Part shown: one piece after another, positions 12,128 through 20,517 of the stretch | Layout of the letters: each line of letters opens with the position of its first letter | Numbering within the stretch: the first letter of the stretch is position 1 | Source of the DNA: Hetaerina americana | Taxonomy: Eukaryota; Arthropoda; Insecta; Odonata; Calopterygidae | Length of the DNA stretch: 64,000 nt | Direction: 5' to 3' | Assembly: GCA_022747635.1 (NCBI GenBank) | Contig: JAKTNV010000601.1 | Span: forward strand, 36,013-100,012 | The notes under the pieces: generated by a model | Seen by the model: only the letters and a program-made list of their open reading frames with translations | The model's database searches: none | What the model was told of the DNA's origin: nothing | Made by a program: the position numbers and the translations under genes

Positions 12128-12909
12128 TTTTGGGTAGCATTAGTTTCGGGAGACACTCGACCGAACCATCCATTCCTAGGTGCTAGTTCATCTTCATCAA
12201 GATCTAAATAATCAATTGGTAAACGGTTAAAGAATAGCTGTCTACCATTAGGAATTGTGACATTTCCTAATCCATTAAACAGTGCCTGAATTGGTGATGG
12301 AACGACAAAATTTCCAGTCTGCATTGCATGAATGAAAAGTCGTTCTTCGAATGTCACATTATAACCATTGAGTTCTAAAAGTTGTAGAACTCGTCCATAA
12401 CCAATCACTGATACATAATAAGCATATCCGGCATAATGAATTTTCTTAGAAAAACCAGGATTCCTGGCTCTCATTTCTTCAAAAGTTGATTCTATTAATT
12501 GGGTTAAACCCTCAAGTCCAGGATAAAAGTCTTGCCGGTCCGCTAGGGGTGCCAGCTCTTCCCCTGCGTCTGCGAACACCGCCTCACGGTATAGCGGGTC
12601 GTTTTTCTCTACGCTAGCTACCTTCGATAGGTGCTGCGGAGTAGGAGGCCCACTGTTGGCACCATCCTTTTGAGGGCGCGGGCCCTGAACATTTGTCCTA
12701 GGTTGAACACCGCGCTGTTGACCACGTCCACGACGTGCTTCGGGATTCTGCTGCTGCGGCTGGTATTCCCGGTTATCGAATTGAGGTTGGAACTGTTGTT
12801 GATATTGCTGTTGAGGCCTTCGTCCTCGAGCACGCCCTCGCGGTCCGTAGAATCCGCGTGGCTGTCCAAATCCTCCCTGTCCGTGATAATCACTTGGAAA
12901 ATTTTCCAT
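12100..12909 (-). pseudogene. Partiti-like virus capsid-like protein, N-terminal fragment
   Basis: The frame starts at ATG 12909 (MENFPSDYHGQ) and gives about 260 foreign residues. It then runs through the junction into antisense LINE sequence and stops at 12100. Residues about 10-75 are rich in Gly, Arg and Gln (GRARGRRPQQQ), like basic N-terminal arms of capsids. Later come FYPGLEGL, YAGYAYYVSVIGYGR, a VPSPIQALFNGLGN block and NGWFGRVSPET. This order resembles what I know of arthropod partiti-like capsids (a Pro-rich IP.PI..L.G.GN block, then G.FGRV). The C-terminal half is missing. The absence of stops suggests recent capture or constraint. It could also be an unrelated RG-rich protein. 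Confidence 0.5.
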
Positions 12910-12976
12910 AGTCGGCTTCCGCCTCCACGTTTTATTAATAAAACGAATGTTGAAAACACTAAATAAAATGGGGCAA
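12128..12976 (-). other. Putative endogenous viral element (partiti-like capsid segment, 5' part) inside ILN-2
   Basis: The 849 bp unrelated to the LINE replace 321 bp of ORF2. On the minus strand they form a 67-nt AU-rich leader (12976-12910) followed by an uninterrupted reading frame, as for the 5' end of an RNA-virus segment. No poly(A) is present. TTGGGTAG occurs at 12130-12137, near the left junction, and at 12979-12986, at the right junction. The viral identity is inferred from the protein pattern described for the reading frame at 12100-12909; no database search was possible. A host or other mobile gene is the main alternative. Confidence 0.5.
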
Positions 12977-14487
12977 TGTTGGGTAGGATTCTTCCATTTG
13001 TGGAGTCCGTCCGCTTTCTCGGCATGATCCTGGACCAAAAGCTGAACTGGCGGGAGCATATCCGCGTGTTACGCGAGAGGTGTCGCCAAACCCTCAACGT
13101 TTTAAAGTTTTTAACTCACTCCACTTGGGGAGCAGACCGCACCACCATGCTTTTATTGTACAGAGGCTTGGTGCGATCCAAATTGGACTATGGTTCCATA
13201 GTTTATTCCTCAGGACGAGAGTCTTACTTGAGACCACTCACATGTGTCCACAATGCTGGGATACGGTTGGCCACCGGGGCATTTAGAACAAGCCCAGTCC
13301 CAAGCCTACTTGCAGACGCAGGGGAGCCTCCGTTGGAAACCCGCAGGATGATTTTAATGGGCAACTATGCCTGTAAAATTTTATCAGAGACAATCCACCC
13401 TTGTTTTAACATAGTTTTTAACCAACGGTTTTTAGACTTATTTAACAGGCGGAGAAGGGCAACTAGACCCTTTGCCGTTCGTTTTAATGATTTTATTAAT
13501 GAGGTAAATTTTACATTTCCTCAAATATGCCCCGTCTCCTATGCTAAGTATCCGCCTTGGTTAACACCAATGCCGGATATTAAACTCATTGCCAGTGCAC
13601 GCCGCAAAGCCAAAACGACCGATTCCGAATACCAGCAGCTCTTCAGTGCCGTCCTCAGCTCACTTTCTGACTTTGTCCCAGTCTACACCGACGGGTCAAA
13701 GTCAGAATCTGCGTGTGCCTATGCAGTCGTGTCCCACTACCATGGAGTCGTGAGGAAAAAACTGCACACTTCTTGCAGCATTTTTACAGCCGAGCTGTCA
13801 GCCATAAGGACGGCCCTAGGAGAAATAAAAGAAAGCAATGGCTCTTTCCTCATCTGCACCGACTCGTTGAGCGCCCTAAAATCTTTATCGGTCTTTGCAC
13901 CTGTGCACCCGATAGTCCAGGAGATCCATTATACCCTGTTGTCCCTTCAGAGAAAGGGGAACAGGGTCTCCTTTATATGGACTCCTGGTCACGTCGGCAT
14001 AAGAGGCAACGAAAAAGCTGACCAGGCAGCGAAGGATGCCCTTCGACAACCCGAGACCGACTCCACCTTGGTCCCAATGGAGGACGTGAAGGCCGCCTTG
14101 CGGAACTCGGTCCTGCATCAGTGGAAGGAGACTTGGCAGTCTCTGCAAAATAATAAACTCAGGGCAATAAAACCGGTCGTTTCACCATGGTCCTCTTCCA
14201 TCCGGAACATTCGGAGGGAAGAGGTCATGATTACGCGCCTGAGAATAGGACACTCTGCCCTCACTCATTCGTACCTCTTTGCGGAGGTAAAAGAACAGCC
14301 CCGCTGCAATGAGTGTTTCCAACCCCTTACGATAAAACATATCCTGACGGAATGTACAAGATACCAAAGGGCCAGAGACATGTTGAAGATAAGGGGAGAC
14401 TTAAAAAATATTTTAGGGGATGACTCTGGGTCTATTAACCGAGTCCTAAGTTTTTTAAGGTCAACCGGTTTAATGGGGCAGCTTTAG
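12977..14487 (+). pseudogene. ILN-2 ORF2, 3' part (RT end, RNase H, C-terminal zinc motif)
   Basis: LINE sequence resumes at TGTTGGGTAGG and is open to the stop at 14487. It carries the end of the RT (FLGMILDQKLNWREH), the RNase H residues (YTDGS, FTAELSAI, CTDSLSAL, TPGHVGIRGNEKAD) and the C-terminal CNEC with H and C spaced as CX2CX7HX4C. It has no natural start. Except at the junction it is nearly identical to ILN-3. Confidence 0.92.
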
Positions 14488-14660
14488 CTTTGGAGCTCAT
14501 AATTTTAATGCTTTTGATTTTAACAATTATTTATTTATTTATATTTAACCGTATTTATTTATTTATTATTCCTAAGTAAAAAGGAATTTTAGTTTTATAT
14601 TTAATGAGTGGTGCAAAATGACCTTAGCTGTCGACGCACCCTAAAACCCAAAACTACTAC
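14488..14660 (+). promoter_or_regulatory. ILN-2 3' UTR with RT-recognition-like stem and (ACT)n tail
   Basis: AT-rich, with TTTATTTA runs, then GTGGTGCAAAATGACC, AGCTGTCGACGCACC and a short ACT tail. GGTGC and GCACC can pair around a 21-nt loop. The same block ends every ILN copy and, in altered form, the SINE at 18712-19021. Confidence 0.75.
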
Positions 14661-14674
14661 CATCAATGCCCCGG
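14661..14674 (+). repeat. Target-site duplication of ILN-2, right copy
   Basis: CATCAATGCCCCGG, identical to 8412-8425. ILN-1 ORF2 continues directly after it in the correct frame (GATGGCATCGCTC, encoding MASL before YVDD). Confidence 0.95.
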
Positions 14675-16383
14675 TGATGGCATCGCTCTATGTGGACGAC
14701 CTAGCCATATTTTGCCGGTCGACACGACTGCCAAACGCTTCCAGGCAAGCCCAGGTGACTCTAAACAAACTGGGAGAGTGGTCGCGAAAGAACGGATTTC
14801 GTTTCTCCATGGAGAAAACGAAATGCGTGCACTTTCACCGTCTTCGCGGTTACCACGTTACCCCGACCCTAACCCTGTTGGGTAGGATTCTTCCATTTGT
14901 GGAGTCCGTCCGCTTTCTCGGCATGATCCTGGACCAAAAGCTGAACTGGCGGGAGCATATCCGCGTGTTAGGCGAGAGGTGTCCCCAAACCCTCAACGTT
15001 TTAAATTTTTTAACTCACTCCACTTGGGGAGCAGACCGCACCACCATGCTTTTATTGTACAGAGGCTTGGTGCGATCCAAACTGGACTATGGTTCCATAG
15101 TGTATTCCTCAGGACGAGAGTCTTACTTGAGACCACTCACATGTGTCCACAATGCTGGGATACGGTTGGCCACCGGGGCATTTAGAACAAGCCCAGTCCC
15201 AAGCTTACTTGCAGACGCAGGGGAGCCTCCGTTGGAAACCCGCAGGATGATTTTAATGGGCAACTATGCCTGTAAAATTTTATCGGATACAATCCACCCT
15301 TGTTTTAACATAGTTTTTAACCAACGGTTTTTAGATTTTAACAGGCGGAGAAGGGCAACTAGGCCCTTTGCCGTTCGTTTTAATGATTTTATTAATGAGG
15401 TAAATTTTACATTTCCTCAAATATGCCCCGTCTCCTATGCTAAGTATCCGCCTTGGTTAACACCAATGCCGGATATTAAACTCATTGCCTGTGCACGCCG
15501 CAAAGCCAAAACGACTGATTCCGAATACCAGCAGCTCTTCAGTGCCGTCCTTAGCTCACTTTCTGACTTTGTCCCAGTCTACACCGACGGGTCAAAGTCA
15601 GAATCTGCATGTGCCTATGCGGTCGTGTCCCACTACCATGGAGTCGTGAGGAAAAAACTGCACACTTCATGCAGCATTTTCACAGCCGAGCTGTCAGCCA
15701 TAAGGACGGCCCTAGGAGAAATAAAAGAAAGCAATGGCTCTTTCCTTATCTGCACAGACTCGTTGAGCGCCCTGAAATCTTTATCGGTCTTTGCACCTGT
15801 GCACCCGATAGTCCAGGAGATCCATTATACCCTGTTGTCCCTTCAGAGAAAGGGGAACAGGGTCTCCTTTATATGGACTCCTGGTCACGTCGGCATAAGA
15901 GGTAACGAAAAAGCTGACCAGGCAGCGAAGGATGCCCTTCGACAACCCGAGACCGACTCCACCTTGGTTCCAATGGAGGACGTAAAGGCCGCCTTGCGGA
16001 ACTCGGTCCTGCATCAGTGGAAGGAGACTTGGCAGTCTCTGCAAAATAATAAACTCAGGGCAATAAAACCGGTCGTTTCACCATGGTCCTCTTCCATCCG
16101 GAAAATTCGGAGGGAAGAGGTCATGATTACGCGCCTGAGAATAGGACACTCTGCCCTCACTCATTCGTACCTCTTTGCGGAGGTAAAAGAACAGCCCCGC
16201 TGCAATGAGTGTTTCCAACCCCTGACGATAAAACATATCCTGACGGAATGTACAACATACCAAAGGGCCAGAGACATGTTGAAGATAAGGGGAGACTTAA
16301 GAAATATTTTAGGGGATGACTCTGGGTCTATAAACCGAGTCTTAAGTTTTTTAAGGTATACTGGTTTAATGGGGCAGCTTTAG
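14675..16383 (+). pseudogene. ILN-1 ORF2, 3' part (YVDD, RNase H, zinc motif)
   Basis: This is the continuation of ILN-1 ORF2 after ILN-2. It opens with MASLYVDDLAIF and runs without a stop to 16383. RNase H motifs (YTDGS, FTAELSAI, CTDSLSAL, GHVGIRGNEKAD) and the C-terminal CX2CX7HX4C are kept. It shares variants with ILN-4 (RYTGLMGQL, CTTYQRAR). One codon of the LFNRRRR region is lost relative to ILN-3. Confidence 0.92.
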
Positions 16384-16577
16384 CTTTGGAGCTCATAATT
16401 TTAATGCTTTTGATTTTAGCATTTTCCTTTTTTGTATATATTATATATTTATATATTTATTCTTATTTATTTGTTTACTTATTCCTAGTTTAAAAGGAAC
16501 ATAAGTTTTACGTAATGACAGTGGTGCAAAATGACCATAGCTGTCGACGCACCCTACAAACCCCTTAAACTACTACT
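16384..16577 (+). promoter_or_regulatory. ILN-1 3' UTR
   Basis: This is the version with TTTTAGCATTTTCC, as in ILN-4. It ends with GTGGTGCAAAATGACC, AGCTGTCGACGCACC and a very short ACT tail. J1 sequence follows at about 16578 with no target-site duplication. Confidence 0.75.
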
Positions 16578-18100
16578 TTTGAAATGTTTGAAAGTATTGT
16601 AATCAGTCGGCTATTACCGGGAATGGTGGCGTATTTTCCGGGTTTGGACAGAAGGAAGATTTTGCCAAGTTTCCAAGGAGGAGGATAGTGGGAACAGATA
16701 TAACAGTGATTAAAAAGGTCGGAAAGGATGAGCGGGAAGGACGGGATATTGGAAGCGAGTTTTAGTTCTCGGTTGGAAACGTTGTCCAACCCGGGAGCTT
16801 TTCTCGCGGAAAGGGAAGAGAGAATAGACGAAATCTCCTTTGCCGAAGTGATCGGTTCGAGAGAAGACGGATTGGGAGGAATGGAATTTAGAAACTGGCA
16901 GATTTCTGGATCGAGAGGAGAAGAGGAAGGATCCACAGACATGGTGGACTCGAGGTGATCGGCCTGGATGTCCGCCTTGCGCTGTGGATCGAAAATAAAT
17001 GTATCGCGGAATTTAATCGGGGGATTGGTTGCTTTTGGGCGGCGACGAAGAGATTTCGACAACCGCCATAGGGAATTGTCTTCGAAGGAAAGGGATTCAA
17101 TATGACTGAGCCATTCCTGAGCGGAGTAGGCAGTAGGAGATAGCCTTTTTTACTTCCGCCGCGAGTCTATTATACGCGGTTTTAAGTTCGGGAGTTCTTT
17201 CGCGCTGCCAGGTACGTCTGGCAACGTTGCGACGCTTGATTTTAAAAAGAATGTCTGCGGGGAGAGGGTGACCCCCTTCTCTCGCACGTGGCTTGAAAAT
17301 ATGCTTCGTGACCGATCGTCTGGCCTCGGAAAAGGCTTCGGCAACGGCCGAGGCACGGTGGTCGAGATCCTCGGGGGAGGGGGAGGAAAGGGGAGACAGC
17401 TGCCCGAGTTTGTTTGCAAGGGTATCGGGGAACCGAGCCCAGTCAATGACCTGGCGGGGAGGGGGGAGATGGGCTTGCGACTCAAGGGTAAGACGAAAGA
17501 GAAGGGGGAGGTGGTCCGAGGCGAAGTCTCGAACGACCGAGGGACGCTCGTGGAAGGGGAGGTTGACGGAAAGTGCGAAAACAATTACGGAGCACGTGCG
17601 CGGGGACCGAGACACGTGGGTCGGTTCGGAAGGGGCGAGGATGGAAACGGGTTTGCCCTCGACGAAGGCAAGGAGGGTACGGCCGTTGGTGTTCGTAGAC
17701 GAGCAATTCCACGCGACATGTCTCGAATTCCAATCTCCGACGAACAAACCGTTCTTACTCGGAGACGTCAGCAGAGAAAGATCGTTTCTATTCAATTTAC
17801 GTGAACGACCAGGACTATTGTAAATGGAATAAATGTTAATGTGTCCGAGCGTTGTATGGACTTTTATTCCTAGAGCCTCGATGTTCGCCAATATGGGTAC
17901 GTCTAGTAAAAAGAGGAAAAAAAAGAGTGAAAAGAGATATTTGGTTTTAAAAAGGTTTCTTGTAAGAGTATGATATCAATGTGGTGCGTGGTAGCGTAGT
18001 GTAAAAGTTCGTGTTTTTTGTGGTGTAAGCCGTTACAATTTTATGAAAGTATATTTAAATTAGTATTTAAGTTCCCCGTGTGCAAATTATGTGTGCATAC
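16578..18100 (-). pseudogene. J1 ORF2: AP endonuclease and N-terminal RT
   Basis: The endonuclease opening (NCNG, then HIDIILLQETFLKP) lies at about 18060-17950. The main body at 17891-17097 has GLFVGDWNSRHVAWNC (equivalent to GDFNAKH..W) and FASDHLPLLF (the SDHxP motif). After a frameshift, 17062-16578 encodes the start of the RT: SARKAPGLDNVSNRELK, WKLGKIFLLSKPGK and LITILSNISK. It is truncated by ILN-1 right after SNISK, before the palm catalytic motifs. Confidence 0.85.
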
Positions 18101-18699
18101 TGAGTAGCTGCTCTAGAATATACATTTTTTTCTCCTGCAATGTGGGAGCGTTTTGAATGCCCGCCATGATTAAACGGAACCATCGCAGCAGTTCTGGGCC
18201 ATCTGGGTTCGCAGTCGAAGGAAGGGGCGGGGAACCGAGTCCGGAGCATGGAGGGGTGGAGGGGTAGCAGGGTCGCCAGTGACCATGTGGTCGGGAAAGG
18301 GTCTTGGCGGGGAAGGCCGTGGACGAGTCCACAGCTGAGGCGAAAGAGCGGGAGAGGGGGGGAAGGATTCCGGCGGGAATCGCTCGGCCCGAGGCCGCGC
18401 GGCGTTCAAAATTTTTTTTCTTCGCCTAGCGATGAATTTCGCAACCGCAGTAATTCGCGGGGTGGTCTTTCAGGCAGAGAAAGCACGTAGCGGGGGTCTC
18501 TCTAGATTTCTCGCATGCAGCGCTTAAGTGGGCGCCTCCGCAGCGAACACAGTTTGGATTTAGGTGGTAGTGATTTTTTGTGTGCCCGATGCGTTGGCAA
18601 CGATGGCATTGCACCGGGTCACCCGATTTACGGAATGGTGAGATTTGCACGCGGAGACCCGCGAGCGCGTGAATATTTAAGGCCACCGAATCGACGTCG

Positions 18700-18711
18700 C
18701 TCGCGCAAGAG
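18700..18711 (+). repeat. SINE target-site duplication, left copy
   Basis: CTCGCGCAAGAG, repeated exactly at 19022-19033 after the SINE tail. Confidence 0.93.
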
Positions 18712-19021
18712 GGGGATCGAGATGGTGCGGGGGCTAACGTACTGGCTTCCCACCCTGAGGGCGCGGGTTCAAATCCCGGCGGTGTTGAATATTTTTCAGA
18801 GGTATCTCGATCCCTACTTGAGGTGCTTTGTGGAGGGCACTTTGAGTGAGTACGCCGTCCGTCGGATGGGACGTTAAGCCGCGGACCCCTTGGCGCCTTT
18901 CGTAAAGAGTAGGCTAATGCCGACGCCGGGTTTCTCTCCACCCTTCATCCTTTCCTGTCCTTCCCCTATGGCGCAAATGACCTTAGCTGTCGGTCGCCTC
19001 CCCTCAAAACTACTACTACTA
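18712..19021 (+). mobile_element. tRNA-derived SINE with ILN-type 3' tail
   Basis: About 310 bp, flanked by perfect 12-bp target-site duplications. The 5' part is tRNA-like, with an A-box-like GGTGCGGGGGCT at about 18723-18734 and a good B box at 18766-18776. The middle (GTCGGATGGGACGTTAAGCC, about 18860-18880) is unassigned and might be a shared SINE central domain. The 3' end reads GCGCAAATGACCTTAGCTGT and closes with (ACT)n, nearly the ILN 3' end (GTGCAAAATGACC...AGCTGTCG, ACT tail). This makes ILN the probable donor of its RT. It is inserted in J1 ORF1 in the opposite orientation. Confidence 0.9.
18766..18776 (+). promoter_or_regulatory. RNA polymerase III B box of the SINE
   Basis: GGTTCAAATCC matches the tRNA T-arm/B-box consensus (GGTTCRANTCC). 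It lies about 40 bp after the A-box-like sequence, a normal tRNA spacing. Confidence 0.8.
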
Positions 19022-19033
19022 CTCGCGCAAGAG
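19022..19033 (+). repeat. SINE target-site duplication, right copy
   Basis: CTCGCGCAAGAG, identical to 18700-18711; J1 ORF1 sequence resumes after it. Confidence 0.93.
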
Positions 19034-20150
19034 ACGTGACACGTGTTTGTCGGGTAACTGTCGACCGCCTTAATATTAACCTTCCGCTCTTCGTCTGAAG
19101 GACGAGTCGAGAAGATTCGGCGAACCGAAATGACCGGAAAACCCAGCGATTTGATGTTTTCAAGGATTGTCTCGTCCGACACGGTGGGAAATATGCCTCG
19201 CAGAGCGAATTCTTTCCGCTTATTTTCGGGGAGCTGATAGGTGACAAAAGGGATGTTCAAGTCCTTTAAAATTCCGTTTACACGGTATAATCCGCGATAC
19301 TGCTGCACTTTATCACAGCTGTTGACCTTCCCGTGGAGTGGGAAATGGGCGGAGTGGAGCATGCTCGTTGCATACGAGCATGTAGCTCAGCCCATTTCGA
19401 AATATCCGCAAGCCGAAAAGGAGGGAGCCTACCGGCGCGCGAAGATTGCGACGGAGTCGCTTCGGAGGGCGGCTGCTGAGTCGGTCGTGAGGCGGCCGGG
19501 ACGCTAGCAGGGGAAGTGGTGAACGGTTCACTCAGAAGCGTGAACCGGTTCTGAACCGCCGTTGAAGACGGCGGAACAGCGGTAATCGCGCCTGAAGCCA
19601 TTTGTCGACGACGCTTATTGAGCACTACCTTAAAACCATCATCTGAGGTTGGGGGAATGCCATTTGCAGAATCGGAAGATTGACCGGTAAGAATAGAGTC
19701 ACTCACCGGAGGTTCGGGATTCGGCTCTGCTGCGACGTCCATCGGCACGGGCGCAGGAGAGGTGTCAGGGAGCGTTGTGGGAGTCAAGCTGCGGTCTGCG
19801 GCACCAGAAGGAGCAGAAGAGGAGGCGGCGTTGATCAGGCGAGCGTCAGGTATCGGCGAAGAGAAGCGGAGATCGGCGAGCAGCTGATCTCTCTCGTTCA
19901 CGGAGAGGGCGGCGAGAGCAGCTCTCGCAGCTGCCACACCTGATTCCGCGGGCGATGCAGCCATCGCGGAAGAGGAAACGACCGTTGTTACACGTGAATC
20001 CGAGTTAGCATCCTCGGAAGCCGGAATGTACTGAAGGATGGCTCGGCGACGGAGGGATTGCGTCCCGAGGTTGACATTTGCGTCCCGACAACCACGGGGA
20101 TGGTATAGCGGGCCTTCAACGTGTTTTTTCGTTGTAAGCTTAACACTCAT

Positions 20151-20517
20151 AATAAAATAATTTCACTATGAAAGGCGTTCACTCATAATTGATCACAAAC
20201 TCCAGTGAAGTCTAGCCCGCTGAGCGGGGCAAGAGGGGAAGGAGGGGAGGGAAAAGAGAAAGGCCACGGCCGAGCGGCGACGGGGCCTGGGCGACCGGGC
20301 GACGCGCAGACTGGGCGCGCTGCAGGGGGAGGGGGTGGCACGCGACCGGCCTGCCTGGCGCGGTCGGGCGAGCGGCGGCTCCGGCGGGGACAAAGGGTCC
20401 GCACGGCGGCACTTGAGAATCACAAAGGCGGCACGAAATTTTCACAAAGAAAGAAGGCGCACAGTCCGAAAAAACACGTCCGTTCTCAACGACGGTTGAG
20501 TAGAGAGTCCAATCAAT
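20151..20517 (-). promoter_or_regulatory. GC-rich 5' leader of J1
   Basis: A compositionally distinct, purine-rich (on the + strand) GC block between J1 ORF1 and truncated family K. Its position fits the J1 5' UTR and internal promoter. The open frames on both strands look like composition effects. The J1 5' boundary is set at about 20517, where family K RT coding sequence stops; no target-site duplication was found. Confidence 0.5.

Larger units (their letters stand above)
8426..14660 (+). mobile_element. ILN-2, I-superfamily LINE nested in ILN-1, carrying viral-like DNA
   Basis: It has a complete 5' UTR (8426-9024), an intact ORF1 and an ORF2 interrupted at 12128-12976. Its 3' UTR is of the AACAATTATTT type and ends in (ACT)n at 14660. 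Perfect 14-bp target-site duplications flank it, so it entered ILN-1 by ordinary target-primed reverse transcription. Sequence is closest to ILN-3 and ILN-5 (for example VYRKRRCERVPLKFG in ORF2). Without the 849-bp insert and allowing for the 321-bp deletion, its length matches ILN-3. Confidence 0.95.
4604..16577 (+). mobile_element. ILN-1, I-superfamily LINE, split by ILN-2
   Basis: It starts with the family 5' signature (CCCCCTGCGGGTAGGGG) at 4604. ILN-2 splits it at 8425/14675, and it ends in a short (ACT)n tail at about 16577. Its 3' UTR is the version with GCATTTTCC, shared with ILN-4. ORF1 has two frame-breaking deletions and ORF2 has a frameshift near 7355, so it is dead even without the nested insertion. 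No target-site duplication is visible: the left flank is a decayed Jockey-like RT and the right flank is the J1 RT. Confidence 0.93.
18426..20150 (-). pseudogene. J1 ORF1, zinc-knuckle protein interrupted by a SINE
   Basis: The frame from ATG 20150 (MSVKLTTKKHVEG) runs to 19278 and covers a low-complexity Ala/Ser/Pro N-terminus. A shifted frame from 19362 carries VTYQLPENKRKEFALRG, similar to YTSYQLPADRLKEYCVK in family K, a domain that precedes the knuckles in Jockey ORF1. The SINE at 18712-19021 splits it. Beyond it, 18700-18426 has CHRCQRIGHTKN, CVRCGGAHLSAAC and CFLCLKDHPANYCGC. Broken by frameshifts and the SINE. Confidence 0.85.
16578..20517 (-). mobile_element. J1, Jockey-like LINE (5' UTR, ORF1, start of ORF2)
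   Basis: A minus-strand element made of a GC-rich leader (20517-20151), ORF1 (20150-18426, with a SINE inside), the endonuclease (about 18070-17100) and the start of the RT. ILN-1 cuts it off at 16578. The zinc-knuckle style (HTKNH, DHPANY) and the endonuclease and RT sequences are Jockey-like. It is clearly the same family as J2 at 58043-60480: both carry IEALGIKVHTTLGHIN. Multiple frameshifts make it inactive. Confidence 0.8.

Noticed and set aside
18723..18790. Functional tRNA gene
   Set aside because: The B box is good, but the acceptor and anticodon arms do not form. The sequence continues into a SINE body with target-site duplications.
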